From Desulfarculales bacterium UBA702 (GTDB lineage: Bacteria > Desulfobacterota > Syntrophobacteria > Syntrophobacterales > Syntrophobacteraceae), in assembly GCA_002298165.1 (NCBI GenBank), contig DBMI01000038.1, forward strand, positions 1-64,000: a stretch of 64,000 bases of DNA. The letters are read 5' to 3'. The position numbers and the translations under genes are program-made. Positions 26,499 through 35,483 of the stretch are shown one piece after another. Below the pieces are notes generated by a model. That model did no database searches, was not told the DNA's origin, and saw only the letters and a program-made list of their open reading frames with translations. Within the stretch, counting starts at the first letter, position 1. Each line of letters starts with the position of its first letter.

Positions 26499-26532
26499 CT
26501 CACCCCCGGCTCTTTACAGATTCGGGGGTGAG
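26499..26532 (+). terminator. Hairpin terminator after clpP
   Basis: Ten-base stem CTCACCCCCG/CGGGGGTGAG (26499-26508 with 26523-26532), 14-base loop. The T-run downstream is weak (ATGTTTC), so termination may be partial. Confidence 0.6.
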
Positions 26533-26796
26533 ATGTTTCAAAGCGATGCCCGCCGGCAAAAATATACAGTCCCCAAGCCGGGCGACATCAGCCTCGATGC
26601 GGTATCCACTCCTCTTTGGCGAGTAAGTCTTTTGGAACTTTTTCTTGCGTTTTAATCCGCTTGTCGTATGATCTAATCAGCCCTTTGGATCCTCTGGTTT
26701 CCTCAGGTGGGATCCGGCTCCGAAACACCCTCTGGCGATCATCGTAGGCAGGTCGAACCATTCTTCAGACTTACAAACTTTGCTAAGGAGGAGAAA

Positions 26797-27213
26797 ATGG
26801 ATACCGGAAAAGATGCCGTGCAATGGGTGGAAAGAGCAAAAAACTTCTACAGTGCAACCGGCAAACAGATTGCAATGGCCGAATTCACCAACCCCAGGGG
26901 ACAATTTGTCCAGAAGCAGAAATACATCTTCGTGATTGACCAGGCAGGGCAAATGCTTGCTCATGGAATGAATGAATTTTTTGTGGGCAAGAACTTCATT
27001 GAGGTAAAAGACTCCAGCGGCAAGACCTTCATCCGGGAAATCGTCAATACGGCCAAGGATAAGGGTTCAGGCTGGGCCGAGTACCAGTGGTTTGACCCGG
27101 TTACCAAGAAGGAGCTGCCCAAACGGCTCTACTTCGAAAAAGTGGACGATGTAATAATCTGCTGCGGCACTTACAAGGATACCCCAGATCCCACTGAACT
27201 TGAACTCCTGTAG
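26797..27213 (+). CDS. Soluble single Cache-domain protein
   Basis: 138 residues from the ATG at 26797, preceded by AAGGAGGAG. The open frame upstream to 26707 is non-coding. The whole protein is one small Cache fold: QYIF-like strand KYIFVIDQAGQMLAHG, GKNFIEVKDSSGKTFI, GSGWAEYQWFDPVTKKELPKRLYFEKV, VIICCGTY. Cache domains usually sit outside the cell in chemoreceptors and bind small molecules; this one has no signal peptide or membrane helix. It may be a cytoplasmic ligand sensor or a partner of the binding-protein and kinase pair that follows. Confidence 0.78.
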   Translation: MDTGKDAVQWVERAKNFYSATGKQIAMAEFTNPRGQFVQKQKYIFVIDQAGQMLAHGMNEFFVGKNFIEVKDSSGKTFIREIVNTAKDKGSGWAEYQWFDPVTKKELPKRLYFEKVDDVIICCGTYKDTPDPTELELL

Positions 27214-27868
27214 CCGGATCCCCGTGGATCGGCCGCTATCGGGTGGGCGCCTGCGCCTGCCCTTTTTATTTACGAGATACCGTTCGAGGTGGGAACAGGC
27301 CAGCATCGGGAGACATTTCCAAAGCTGATGACCTAAATTGAAAAATTCGCCTGGCTTTGGACGTAGCCGAACCTGCTCTTCCCGGAACCATGGGCATCGG
27401 TCCCGGCTCCTGCATGACTCCTGGACTTGAATTAGTTGACCATCCAGCCCCACCTACTATATACATTATCACTGATATAGGTGAACCCGCGGCGGGCTGA
27501 AAAGCCCTCCCACATGCCTTCTACTCCTCACGTAGTTTTTCATTTGTTTCGCCCGCGAAACGGCATGTCCTCACCGGCGTATATCAAAATCGATATTTAT
27601 TCTTCGCAGTAAGCTGAAATGAAAAAATTGCGGTATATTGAAACTTATTCTTATCACGTGTTTTTGATAGTATCAGATGAAAAACTGAGTTAGTCGGAAA
27701 TAATCGGGATTCCCTGGGGCACCAGGCTACGAGAGTTCTCATTTTGGGGAGCTTTCGGATTTTTTTGGGAAACTAGGAGCAGTTCGAACCCTTTCCGTAA
27801 AGACGGCTGCTGTTTTGGCCGATATAGGATGGGTATGGGTGGATTTCACCGGGGAAGGATCTGCTGAA
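27214..27868. other. 655-base intergenic region with a weak promoter candidate
   Basis: No supported gene. GGGC/GCCC hairpin material followed by TTTTTATTT at 27243-27272 may end the Cache gene. TTGACC (27436-27441), 16 bases, then TATATA (27458-27463) is a possible plus-strand promoter about 400 bases ahead of the binding-protein gene. The rest is AT-rich. Confidence 0.4.
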
Positions 27869-29035
27869 ATGTTTCGCGCCCGCATATTCTTTATTTCTCT
27901 TTGTTTTTTGGCACAAAGCCTATTGGTCGCCGATTGCCTGGCTGATAATGCGGCACCCGTGCGCATTGGAGCCACCGTGTCGCTGGAAGGCAAATACTTG
28001 GAGCCGTCCAGCAACATCCAGAGCAGCTTTAAGCTTTGGGAAAAACAGGTAAACGAGCGGGGCGGGCTTTTGGGAAGACCGGTCGAACTGGTTCTATATG
28101 ACGACAAGAGCAGCGCCGACAAAGTTCGCGAGTTGTATACAAAGCTGATAGCTCAGGACAAGGTGGACCTCGTGCTCTCCCCCTACGGGACACCTCTTAC
28201 ACTGGCAGCCGCCGAGGTGACTACAAGATATGGGTATACCATGCTGGTCTGTGGAGCATCGGGAGATGAAATCTGGAAAGGCAAATTCCTAAAAGCATTC
28301 GGAATGTATTCCCCCGCCAGGCGCTACTTCATCGGACTGCTCAATATTATGGCAGCCAATGGTCTAAACACCGTGGCAATCTTGTATGAAGAAAGCTCAT
28401 TCACCAGGGATGCCGCCGAAGGGGCGAAGGAGTGGGCGGAGCGTTTCGGGCTGAAGGTGAGCCTTTATCGGGCTTATACTGCCGGCAGAGAAGATCTGCC
28501 GAACCTGCTCAAAGAAGTTCGCCGGGAACGTCCGGATGGGCTTATTCTCTGTTCCTATCCCGACGATACCTACCTGTCGCTCGACTGGATGAAGGCGGAA
28601 AAATACAGGCCAAGGGTATTGGCGACTACAGTAAACTCTTCTTACCCATATTTTTTTCAAAAAGTCGGCAGCGTGGCTGAGGGCATTTTCGGCCCTTCAC
28701 AATGGGAACCGGATGAGCGCATTCCATTTCCAGGGACCAAAAAATTCATTTACGATTACGTGAACTTCACTCAGAAAATTCCTTCGTATCACTCCGGATC
28801 GTCATACGCAAGCTGCCAGGTACTCGAAAGGGCCATCCAGCACTGCCAATGCCTTGATCAGAACAAGCTTGCTGATTTCATCAGCTTGCTCGATTCGGTC
28901 ACGATCATCGGGCGCTTCAAGGTTGGACAAAACGGTATTCAGACCGGGCACAATTCCATGCTGATCCAATGGCAGAACGGGAAAAAGGAGATTGTTTTCC
29001 CGCCCAATATGCAAACCGCTCCACCCAGAATCTGA
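27869..29035 (+). CDS. Periplasmic substrate-binding protein (branched-chain amino acid type)
   Basis: 388 residues from the ATG at 27869 (GGGGAAGGA upstream). It has a signal peptide ending near ADCLADN. The type I periplasmic-binding fold follows: RIGATVSLEGKYLEPSSNIQSSFKLW, GRPVELVLYDDKSSADKVRELYTKLIAQDKVDLVLSPYGT, VAILYEESSFTRDAAEGAKEWAERFGLKV. No ABC permease or ATPase genes are adjacent. Instead a hybrid histidine kinase starts 16 bases downstream, so the protein probably acts as the ligand-binding part of that signalling pathway. Confidence 0.88.
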   Translation: MFRARIFFISLCFLAQSLLVADCLADNAAPVRIGATVSLEGKYLEPSSNIQSSFKLWEKQVNERGGLLGRPVELVLYDDKSSADKVRELYTKLIAQDKVDLVLSPYGTPLTLAAAEVTTRYGYTMLVCGASGDEIWKGKFLKAFGMYSPARRYFIGLLNIMAANGLNTVAILYEESSFTRDAAEGAKEWAERFGLKVSLYRAYTAGREDLPNLLKEVRRERPDGLILCSYPDDTYLSLDWMKAEKYRPRVLATTVNSSYPYFFQKVGSVAEGIFGPSQWEPDERIPFPGTKKFIYDYVNFTQKIPSYHSGSSYASCQVLERAIQHCQCLDQNKLADFISLLDSVTIIGRFKVGQNGIQTGHNSMLIQWQNGKKEIVFPPNMQTAPPRI

Positions 29036-29051
29036 TCAATGAGGAACAAAG

Positions 29052-31451
29052 ATGTTTAAAGCGTGGCTGGCGGCCAGAAATCGAATAGTACTGTGGATAA
29101 TAATCCCGTTTTTTCTGGTTGGCTTAACCATATCGGCCCTGTCTGTATATTTCTGGACTAAACCTGTTACCACTTTTATTGAAAACCGCAATGAGGACGA
29201 ACTCAAATTAGCCTCAGACCTTGGCATCCAATACTGCGAGGACCGGCTGAACGAACTTCTCAATCTCAGGCTCGAAAACGATCCTGAAATGGTTTCTTCC
29301 ATGCGTACAGAGGCCATCAAAGAGGTCATCGGGATAAACAAGGCATTTAGCCATATTCAGATGATGATAGTGGAAAATGGTGATACGGTCGTAGGCACCT
29401 CAAGTCCCGACTTGTCCGAGGTTCCCGTCAGATTGACCAGGGATAAGGCCCCTGTTATGCGTGAAATTATTGGAAAAAAGCCGGTTCGGATGCATTTCAG
29501 ATATTTTCCATTCTGGCGCTGGCACATCATTAGCTTCATCTACGAAAGCGACTATCTAGGACCTGTCCTCCTTGCCAGGGAAACTGTTTACATGGCAAGC
29601 ATAGCCGTTCTACTTTTTATGACGGCAACGATCCTTTTCCTGTTCAACCGCATCCTTAATAAGCCTCTTACAAGGATAATTCACGCCGCGGAAGGAATTG
29701 CCCAGGGCCGATACACCCGATTGAGGATGACCAGGCGGGATGAAATTGGCAAGCTGGCCCAGGCATTCGACTCGATGGTGAAGAGTCTGGAAGATGACAA
29801 GAACTGGATTCACGCCATCATGTCAAAACTCAAGGAATCCGAGGAACGTTATCGACTTCTTTCCGAGAATTCGCTTGCAAACATCGTAATCGTACAGGAT
29901 GGACGATTCATATACGCGAACAGGACGACCATAAACAACTCGGGATATTCCGCCGACGAATTGTACCACCTGGACGTTTTTTCCTTTGTCCACCCGGAAG
30001 ACCATGAACTTGTCAGGCAGAAGATGTTTAGCGAAACCGAAGACGAGCCTCTGCCGGATCGCTATGAGTTCCGCTATGTTACCAGTAGCGGTGATACCCG
30101 GTGGCTGGAAATGCTGGCTGTTCCAACTTTCTATCGGGGCAAAACGGCCACCATGGGGCATGCCATAGATATAACCGACAAAAAGAACGCTCAGGAAGAG
30201 CAGAAAAAACTGGAGGAAAAACTCCAGCAGGCCCAAAAGCTTGAAGCAATTGGCACAATCGTCGGGGCGGTGGCCCACGACCTGAATAATATTCTGGCGG
30301 GCCTTGTCGGCTACCCCGACCTGCTCCTGATGCAGACTCCCGAAGATAGCCCGCACCGCAAGTACATTCTCGCCATACAGCAGTCCGGCCAGAAAGCCGC
30401 GGCAATAGTTCAGGACCTTCTTGCAATGGTAAGAAAAGGGGTTGTAGTTAAAGGAATCGTTAATCTCAATGACATTATCAAACAGTTCCTCATTTCGTCT
30501 GAGTTTGAGAAAGTGTGCGGCACGCGCGAGAATCTAAAAATTGAATCCAAACTCGATTCGGACCTGCTAAATACCTCGGGTTCTCAAACCCACCTGTTCA
30601 AGAGCATAGTCAATTTGGTTTATTATGCCGCTGAATCCTCAGGACCTGACGGCATAATCCGTATCCGGACCGAAAACCGCTACGTAGACCGTGACAGTAC
30701 CGTAGAGGATGGTCCTCGGGAAGGCGAATACGTCGTTGTAAGCGTCTCGGACGGCGGCACCGGGATTTCCGAAGCCGATCTGGCAAGGATATTCGAGCCG
30801 TTTTATGCCAAAAAGGTGCTTGGCAGAGGCGGGACGGGCCTTGGCATGACCATGGTATGGTCCACGGTCAAAGACCACTCGGGCTACGCCCAGGTGAAAA
30901 CCGAAGAAGGCAATGGAACCACGATCGAACTATACTTTCCCGCGAACAGGGATGCCTTGCCCGACAAACAAGCTATTCCCTCATTCGACTCACACAAGGG
31001 GACTGAAACTGTCCTGGTGGTAGACGATGTAAAGGAGCAAAGGGAACTCGCCCGCGAGTTTCTGACCAGTCTCGGATACACCGTACATCTGGCCGCGAGC
31101 GGCGAAGAGGCGCTTGAATATTTCACGAACAACGGCAGCGCCGACCTGCTGGTCCTGGATATGATAATGGATCCTGGAATTGACGGCCTGGAAACCTATA
31201 AGAGAATCCTCGACCTTCGCCCCGCACAAAGAGCGATCATAGCCAGCGGCTATTCCGAATCCGACAGGCTCAGGGGTGCACGCAAACTCGGCGCAAAAAC
31301 CTGCATAATCAAGCCCTATACGCTGCAAAAGCTCGCCTTGGCGGTAAGGGAGGAGTTGAACAGGTGTGCAGCGGCAACCAGTCAGGGTGACGGGCACTGT
31401 GATGCGGAACAGAATGCTCCGAAAGGGATAGAACCAGCTTCTCGCGATTAA
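29052..31451 (+). CDS. Hybrid sensor histidine kinase (HAMP-PAS-HisKA-HATPase-REC)
   Basis: 799 residues. A first membrane helix at about 12-34, a periplasmic sensor region to about 180, a second helix, then HAMP, PAS (SLANIVIVQDGRFIYANRTT), the HisKA phosphoacceptor His in AVAHDLNNILAGLVGYPDLL, and HATPase with G boxes (DGGTGISE, GRGGTGLGM). A C-terminal receiver has VLVVDD, phospho-Asp in LLVLDMIMD, and Lys in IIKPY. The N-box reads NLVYYAAESS where relatives have NLVxNAAEAM, so the Mg-binding Asn appears to be Tyr. The gene is 16 bases after the binding-protein gene, suggesting joint function. Impaired kinase activity is possible. Confidence 0.88.
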   Translation: MFKAWLAARNRIVLWIIIPFFLVGLTISALSVYFWTKPVTTFIENRNEDELKLASDLGIQYCEDRLNELLNLRLENDPEMVSSMRTEAIKEVIGINKAFSHIQMMIVENGDTVVGTSSPDLSEVPVRLTRDKAPVMREIIGKKPVRMHFRYFPFWRWHIISFIYESDYLGPVLLARETVYMASIAVLLFMTATILFLFNRILNKPLTRIIHAAEGIAQGRYTRLRMTRRDEIGKLAQAFDSMVKSLEDDKNWIHAIMSKLKESEERYRLLSENSLANIVIVQDGRFIYANRTTINNSGYSADELYHLDVFSFVHPEDHELVRQKMFSETEDEPLPDRYEFRYVTSSGDTRWLEMLAVPTFYRGKTATMGHAIDITDKKNAQEEQKKLEEKLQQAQKLEAIGTIVGAVAHDLNNILAGLVGYPDLLLMQTPEDSPHRKYILAIQQSGQKAAAIVQDLLAMVRKGVVVKGIVNLNDIIKQFLISSEFEKVCGTRENLKIESKLDSDLLNTSGSQTHLFKSIVNLVYYAAESSGPDGIIRIRTENRYVDRDSTVEDGPREGEYVVVSVSDGGTGISEADLARIFEPFYAKKVLGRGGTGLGMTMVWSTVKDHSGYAQVKTEEGNGTTIELYFPANRDALPDKQAIPSFDSHKGTETVLVVDDVKEQRELAREFLTSLGYTVHLAASGEEALEYFTNNGSADLLVLDMIMDPGIDGLETYKRILDLRPAQRAIIASGYSESDRLRGARKLGAKTCIIKPYTLQKLALAVREELNRCAAATSQGDGHCDAEQNAPKGIEPASRD

Positions 31452-32050
31452 TCCCGCCGGTTAAACTCGTTCATCCCCGCTGTTAGGCAGGTGGAAAGAA
31501 TGGTGATTGCTGCCTTTTCGGCATGGTCGAGAAGTGTTTCGAACTCCTGGCGGTCTTCGGAGTAGGGTGGTTGCAACACGAATGTCTCGACAGGCTCGCC
31601 GTGCCTGGGTCGGCCAATCCCCAGTTTGAGCCTCGGGAAATCGGCTGTCCCGAGGTGGTCCATTATTGACTGGACCCCCTTGTGCCCGCCCGCACCGCCT
31701 CTTGCGGCAATCCGAAGCCTTGCGAAGGGAAGATCAAGGTCGTCGTGGATGACAAGGGCCTGTTGGGGTGCGATTCCGAAGTACTTTAGAATCTCCCCGA
31801 CCGCTTCCCCGCTCCGATTCATGTAGGTAAGCGGCTTGACAAAAAGAATCTTCCGCCCTTCGGCCTGCCCAGCACCCCAGCTTGCCCGGAACTTTCGCTC
31901 CTGCATACCGATCCGGTACCGGTCGATAAGGCGGTCGGCTATTTTGAACCCGACATTGTGCCGGGTGTTTTCGTACTCTTTTCCGGGATTTCCGAGACCG
32001 ATGACGGCCAGGATCTTCTCCTCATCGGAACTCCGGCAGGGATCGCTCAT
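31448..32050 (-). CDS. pth: Peptidyl-tRNA hydrolase
   Basis: 200 residues from the ATG at 32050 (AGGGGAGCCG upstream). Motifs: IGLGNPGKEYENTRHNVGF with the catalytic His, KPLTYMNRSGEAV, VIHDDLDLPFARLRI with the catalytic Asp, and GGAGGHKGVQSI. It releases peptides from peptidyl-tRNA. Its end meets the kinase end by four bases, tail to tail. It lies after rplY as in many Gram-negative genomes. Confidence 0.95.
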   Translation of the reverse strand: MSDPCRSSDEEKILAVIGLGNPGKEYENTRHNVGFKIADRLIDRYRIGMQERKFRASWGAGQAEGRKILFVKPLTYMNRSGEAVGEILKYFGIAPQQALVIHDDLDLPFARLRIAARGGAGGHKGVQSIMDHLGTADFPRLKLGIGRPRHGEPVETFVLQPPYSEDRQEFETLLDHAEKAAITILSTCLTAGMNEFNRRD

Positions 32051-32190
32051 CGGCTCCCCTTCCGCGTAAAAATCAGCTATAAAATAGCGCAAATGGTTGC
32101 GGGTAACAAAAGAGCGGGGGAACAATCTCCCTCCGCTCTTCATAGCACACTGTGTTTTGCTGCTGATTTTCCCGAATCCGTTCGCGGGCG

Positions 32191-32787
32191 CTATTTGGCC
32201 TTGCCTTCTCCCTCGCCGGGCGTTTCGGCCGCTTCAGGGGCAATGATACTTACAATACCCATGGCCTTCTCATCCACAAGTTCATAGCCTTCTTGCGCTT
32301 CGAGGTCTCCGACGTGGAGAATATGACCCAGATCCATTTTGCTGATGTTGATCCGGACACTTTCCGGTATCTGGTTGGGAAAGCATCGCACCGCGAGTGT
32401 GCGTTGAATGAGGTTCAATTCGCCGCCCTTTGAAACCCCGATCGATTCTCCGACGAGTTCCACCGGGACTTCGACCTCGATTGGCTGGTCAAGCGGGACT
32501 TCGTAGAAATCGACGTGCAGAAATCGCCTGCGGTACGGGTGCACCTGGACTTCACGGATGAGCACCTGCCGGGCCTCACCCCCGCCATCGATATTAAGAT
32601 TGAGAAGCTTGCTCTCCCCATGGGTGTCGCGCAGCAGCTTTTCAAGTTGGAGTGACGAAACGGACAACGAAACGGCTTCTGTTTTGGGTCCGTACAGGAT
32701 GGCCGGGACACGGCTTTCCCGCCGGGTTCTTCGGGCGGCCCCTTTGCCGTGCTGGTCTCTTTTTTCGGCTGTAAGTTCAAAAATCAT
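32191..32787 (-). CDS. rplY: 50S ribosomal protein L25 / Ctc
   Basis: 198 residues, the long Ctc form. N-terminal L25 domain with FELTAEKRDQHGKGAARRTRRES, VPAILYGPKTEAV, VLIREVQVHPYRRRFLHVDFYEV; C-terminal TL5-type domain with VPVELVGES and RCFPNQIPESVRINISKM. It binds 5S rRNA. Part of the prs-rplY-pth run on the minus strand. Confidence 0.95.
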   Translation of the reverse strand: MIFELTAEKRDQHGKGAARRTRRESRVPAILYGPKTEAVSLSVSSLQLEKLLRDTHGESKLLNLNIDGGGEARQVLIREVQVHPYRRRFLHVDFYEVPLDQPIEVEVPVELVGESIGVSKGGELNLIQRTLAVRCFPNQIPESVRINISKMDLGHILHVGDLEAQEGYELVDEKAMGIVSIIAPEAAETPGEGEGKAK

Positions 32788-32823
32788 TTACGAATTCCTC
32801 CTGTCAAGAGCGCGTGAAGGCGC

Positions 32824-33759
32824 TTAGATTTCTGCAAACATCGAGCTTACGTGTTCCTCGAAATGAACTCTTTTTATAGCTTCGGCCAGCATAGGCGCTA
32901 TGCTGACCAAGCGAATACGCCCGCAATCCACCGCCTGCTGTGAGAGCGGGATTGTGTCGGTTACCATGAGTGTTTGAACAGGTGAAGAGACGATCTTTTC
33001 AACGGCATTGCCCGAAAGGATTGGGTGAACGCAGCATGCGTCAACCACCGCAGCCCCGGCCGCCTGCGCTGCCATGGCCGTCCTTACTACCTTTGTGCCG
33101 GTATCTACCATGTCGTCCAGTATTATAACCCGCCGGCCTTTTACGTTTCCCACGATGTGAGGATGGCTTCCGTTTTCCTCCCGGTAGTCCATGAGTGCCA
33201 GATCGAGTTTTAGCCGGGATGCAAAAAGGCGCGTGCGTTCCACCCCCCCAGCATCTGGGGCTACCACGATTTCATCGCCCTTGATCTCGGGTTTGAGCGC
33301 GTTGATGAATACGCTCGTCCCGAAAAGGTGATCCACCGGGATGTTGAAAAAGCCCTGGATCTGTTCGGCATGAAGATCGATTGTGATTACCCGGTCTGCC
33401 CCGGCAGTGGTGACCAAATCCGCCACCACTTTCGCCGTGATTGCGACACGCGGTTTTTCTTTCTGGTCCTGGCGGCCATAGCCGTAATACGGAATAACGG
33501 CATTTACGCGCCGGGCGGACGCCCTCTTGAGGGCATCGATTATGACCAGCAGTTCCATTAAATTTTCATTCACGGGCGGACAGGTGGACTGAAGGACGTA
33601 GATGTCCTTTCCCCTGACATTCTCGCAGATTTCGACCCGTATTTCACCGTCACTGAAGCGCCCGACGAGTATCTTGCCCGGGGTAATCCCAAGGTGCGAA
33701 CAGACCTTCTCGTTTAGCGGATTCGAACTTCCGGCAAAAAGAGTGAGACGGCTCCACAT
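32824..33759 (-). CDS. prs: Ribose-phosphate pyrophosphokinase
   Basis: 311 residues from the ATG at 33759, just before the SRLTLFAGSSNPLNEKV block; the open frame extends further upstream through a tRNA gene and is not coding there. Motifs: RFSDGEIRVEICENVRGKD, YYGYGRQD, the catalytic loop around VERTRL, PRPP-binding VIILDDMVDTGTKV. It makes PRPP from ribose 5-phosphate and ATP. It sits downstream of tRNA-Gln and ispE, a common arrangement. Confidence 0.95.
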   Translation of the reverse strand: MWSRLTLFAGSSNPLNEKVCSHLGITPGKILVGRFSDGEIRVEICENVRGKDIYVLQSTCPPVNENLMELLVIIDALKRASARRVNAVIPYYGYGRQDQKEKPRVAITAKVVADLVTTAGADRVITIDLHAEQIQGFFNIPVDHLFGTSVFINALKPEIKGDEIVVAPDAGGVERTRLFASRLKLDLALMDYREENGSHPHIVGNVKGRRVIILDDMVDTGTKVVRTAMAAQAAGAAVVDACCVHPILSGNAVEKIVSSPVQTLMVTDTIPLSQQAVDCGRIRLVSIAPMLAEAIKRVHFEEHVSSMFAEI

Positions 33760-33814
33760 AGACTTTGCTTTGCTCGAAAGGGGCCGGCATTCGAAATGCG
33801 GCACCCTTAAAAAA

Positions 33815-33889
33815 TGGCTGGGGCGGAAGGATTCGAACCTTCGAATGCGGGTTCCAAAGACCCGTGCCTTACCGCTTGGCCACGCCCCA
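33815..33889 (-). tRNA. tRNA-Gln (anticodon TTG)
   Basis: On the minus strand: acceptor TGGGGCG/CGCCCCA, anticodon stem CGGGT/ACCCG around loop CTTTGGA (anticodon TTG), T arm GAAGGTTCGAATCCTTC, discriminator G, and encoded CCA. It lies between ispE and prs. Confidence 0.95.
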
Positions 33890-34059
33890 AACACAATAGT
33901 CCCGCAAACGGAATTACCCTGAATCAAACCTGGCAGCATTGCGGATCTCGATTCGAGATCATCGAACTCGCTTATTAGATTCGGGTACCCGGCAATTGCG
34001 GGCTTCGGTAATGACAAATCAAAAGCGGAGGCAATTTGCCGCCACTCTTAACAAACTCC

Positions 34060-34944
34060 TCAGGAACAGCCGATCGTGTGGATCTTTATCTCGTCTGTAA
34101 CTATCACTTTAGCGGAACCGGCCCAAAAAGAGGGCCAAGTCTTTTTAGCATCAAGCTCGGCCGCCAGGGCCGCATCCCATGATTCGAAAATTCCGAATAC
34201 AGTGGGGCCGCTTCCGCTCATTGATGCTGCCAGAGCACCGTGCCCGAGCAGCCAATTCTTGAGATCCGAGATGACCGGGTATCGGGGGATAGTAACCGAT
34301 TCGAGATCGTTTTCAACCACCTCGGCAGGCTCCAGGCAAACGGCGTTGAAACGATTGAGTGTAATTTGAGTCTTTCCTCTTGTCAATTTTAAATTCGAAT
34401 AGACCCAAGCGGTAGGCACGCTGACGGGCGGCTTAATCAACAAGAGGGGATATTCCGGAATGTCGTGGACGAATTCGAGTTTCTCACCTATTCCGGTTGC
34501 CAGCGCCGCTCTTTGGTGCAAAAAGAAAGGAACATCGGCGCCCAACCCGAGGGCGATCTTGTGGAGGGCGGCGGCCGGCAATATATCCTGGGAACAATTG
34601 TTCAGGGCGAGCAGGACCCCGGCGGCATCCGAACTCCCGCCACCCAGGCCAGCCCCGGAAGGGATGTTCTTTTCGAGATAGATATGGATAGCCCGAGTGA
34701 GCCCGCTTGCTTCACGGAAGCGGTCTGCCGCCCGCCAGGCAAGGTTTCGGGAATCCTCCGGGATACCCGGTGAATTGCAGCGAAGGAGAACCGGTCCGGC
34801 TGCGTCACCCACTTCAATTTCGATCCTGTCGAAGATTGAAACCGGCAACATCAGGCTCGACAAGTCGTGGTATCCGTCCTCGCGTTTACGGACAACCTCT
34901 AGCCAGAGGTTTATTTTTGCGGGTGCGTACGTTTCGACAACCAA
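34060..34944 (-). CDS. ispE: 4-diphosphocytidyl-2-C-methyl-D-erythritol kinase
   Basis: 294 residues of the GHMP kinase fold. Substrate Lys in APAKINLWLEV, the ATP-binding loop NIPSGAGLGGGSSDAAGVL near 90-108, GADVPFF, and MSGSGPTVFGIF near the C-terminus. It phosphorylates CDP-methylerythritol in the non-mevalonate isoprenoid pathway. It starts 23 bases after the DUF1844 gene and precedes tRNA-Gln. Confidence 0.95.
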   Translation of the reverse strand: MVVETYAPAKINLWLEVVRKREDGYHDLSSLMLPVSIFDRIEIEVGDAAGPVLLRCNSPGIPEDSRNLAWRAADRFREASGLTRAIHIYLEKNIPSGAGLGGGSSDAAGVLLALNNCSQDILPAAALHKIALGLGADVPFFLHQRAALATGIGEKLEFVHDIPEYPLLLIKPPVSVPTAWVYSNLKLTRGKTQITLNRFNAVCLEPAEVVENDLESVTIPRYPVISDLKNWLLGHGALAASMSGSGPTVFGIFESWDAALAAELDAKKTWPSFWAGSAKVIVTDEIKIHTIGCS

Positions 34945-34967
34945 GGGGTCCGGGCCTCTTTGTTCGG

Positions 34968-35405
34968 CTACTTGCCGCTCGATTTTTGAACGTAACGCAT
35001 CCGTAGATCATATAGGACTGATTTAAGGAGCTGTTCCTCGTCCTTGTCGAGATTACCCTTGGTTTTCTCTTCGAGCATGCCCAGAGTATCTATGATCTGC
35101 TTGGCCAGGCCGAGGTCGATATGGGTCTGGTTGGTTTCGGGCTCCGGGATTTCTCCCAATAGAACCAAGGCCGAAGAACTGAGGGAGAATATAAAAGTTG
35201 CCATGGAGATTTCGGGCAAGGGCCGTTCTCGTTCTGTTTGCCCTGCCCCCGTTTCGGGACCTGGTTCATGCGGTCTCTGCTCGGACTTTTCTTCCTTTCC
35301 GGCAGCTTCGCTTTCGGCCTGCTTCTCTTTTCCGGATTCCTCCTCAGAGGTGAACCTGCGCTTGTCCTTCACGACGAATCCCTTGTCATCCTCTTTTTCT
35401 GCCAT
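34968..35405 (-). CDS. DUF1844-domain protein
   Basis: 145 residues. The first 65 are very charged and low in complexity (Glu, Lys, Gly). The C-terminal 75 carry the DUF1844 block: MATFIFSLSSSALVLLGEIP, then ETNQTHIDLGLAKQIIDTLGMLEEKTKGNL, and EEQLLKSVLYDLRMRYV. Function unknown; typical neighbour of ispE-type genes in Desulfobacterota. Confidence 0.88.
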   Translation of the reverse strand: MAEKEDDKGFVVKDKRRFTSEEESGKEKQAESEAAGKEEKSEQRPHEPGPETGAGQTERERPLPEISMATFIFSLSSSALVLLGEIPEPETNQTHIDLGLAKQIIDTLGMLEEKTKGNLDKDEEQLLKSVLYDLRMRYVQKSSGK

Positions 35406-35483
35406 TGAACCCTTCCTCCAGCATTAAGATCCAGAAAGCGGGTCATGCCGGGCCAGGAACCAGCCCGGCTGGAGGCATCGAGC

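Noticed and set aside
33760..34017. N-terminal extension of prs to position 34017
   Set aside because: It runs through tRNA-Gln on the same strand; the conserved protein starts at 33759.
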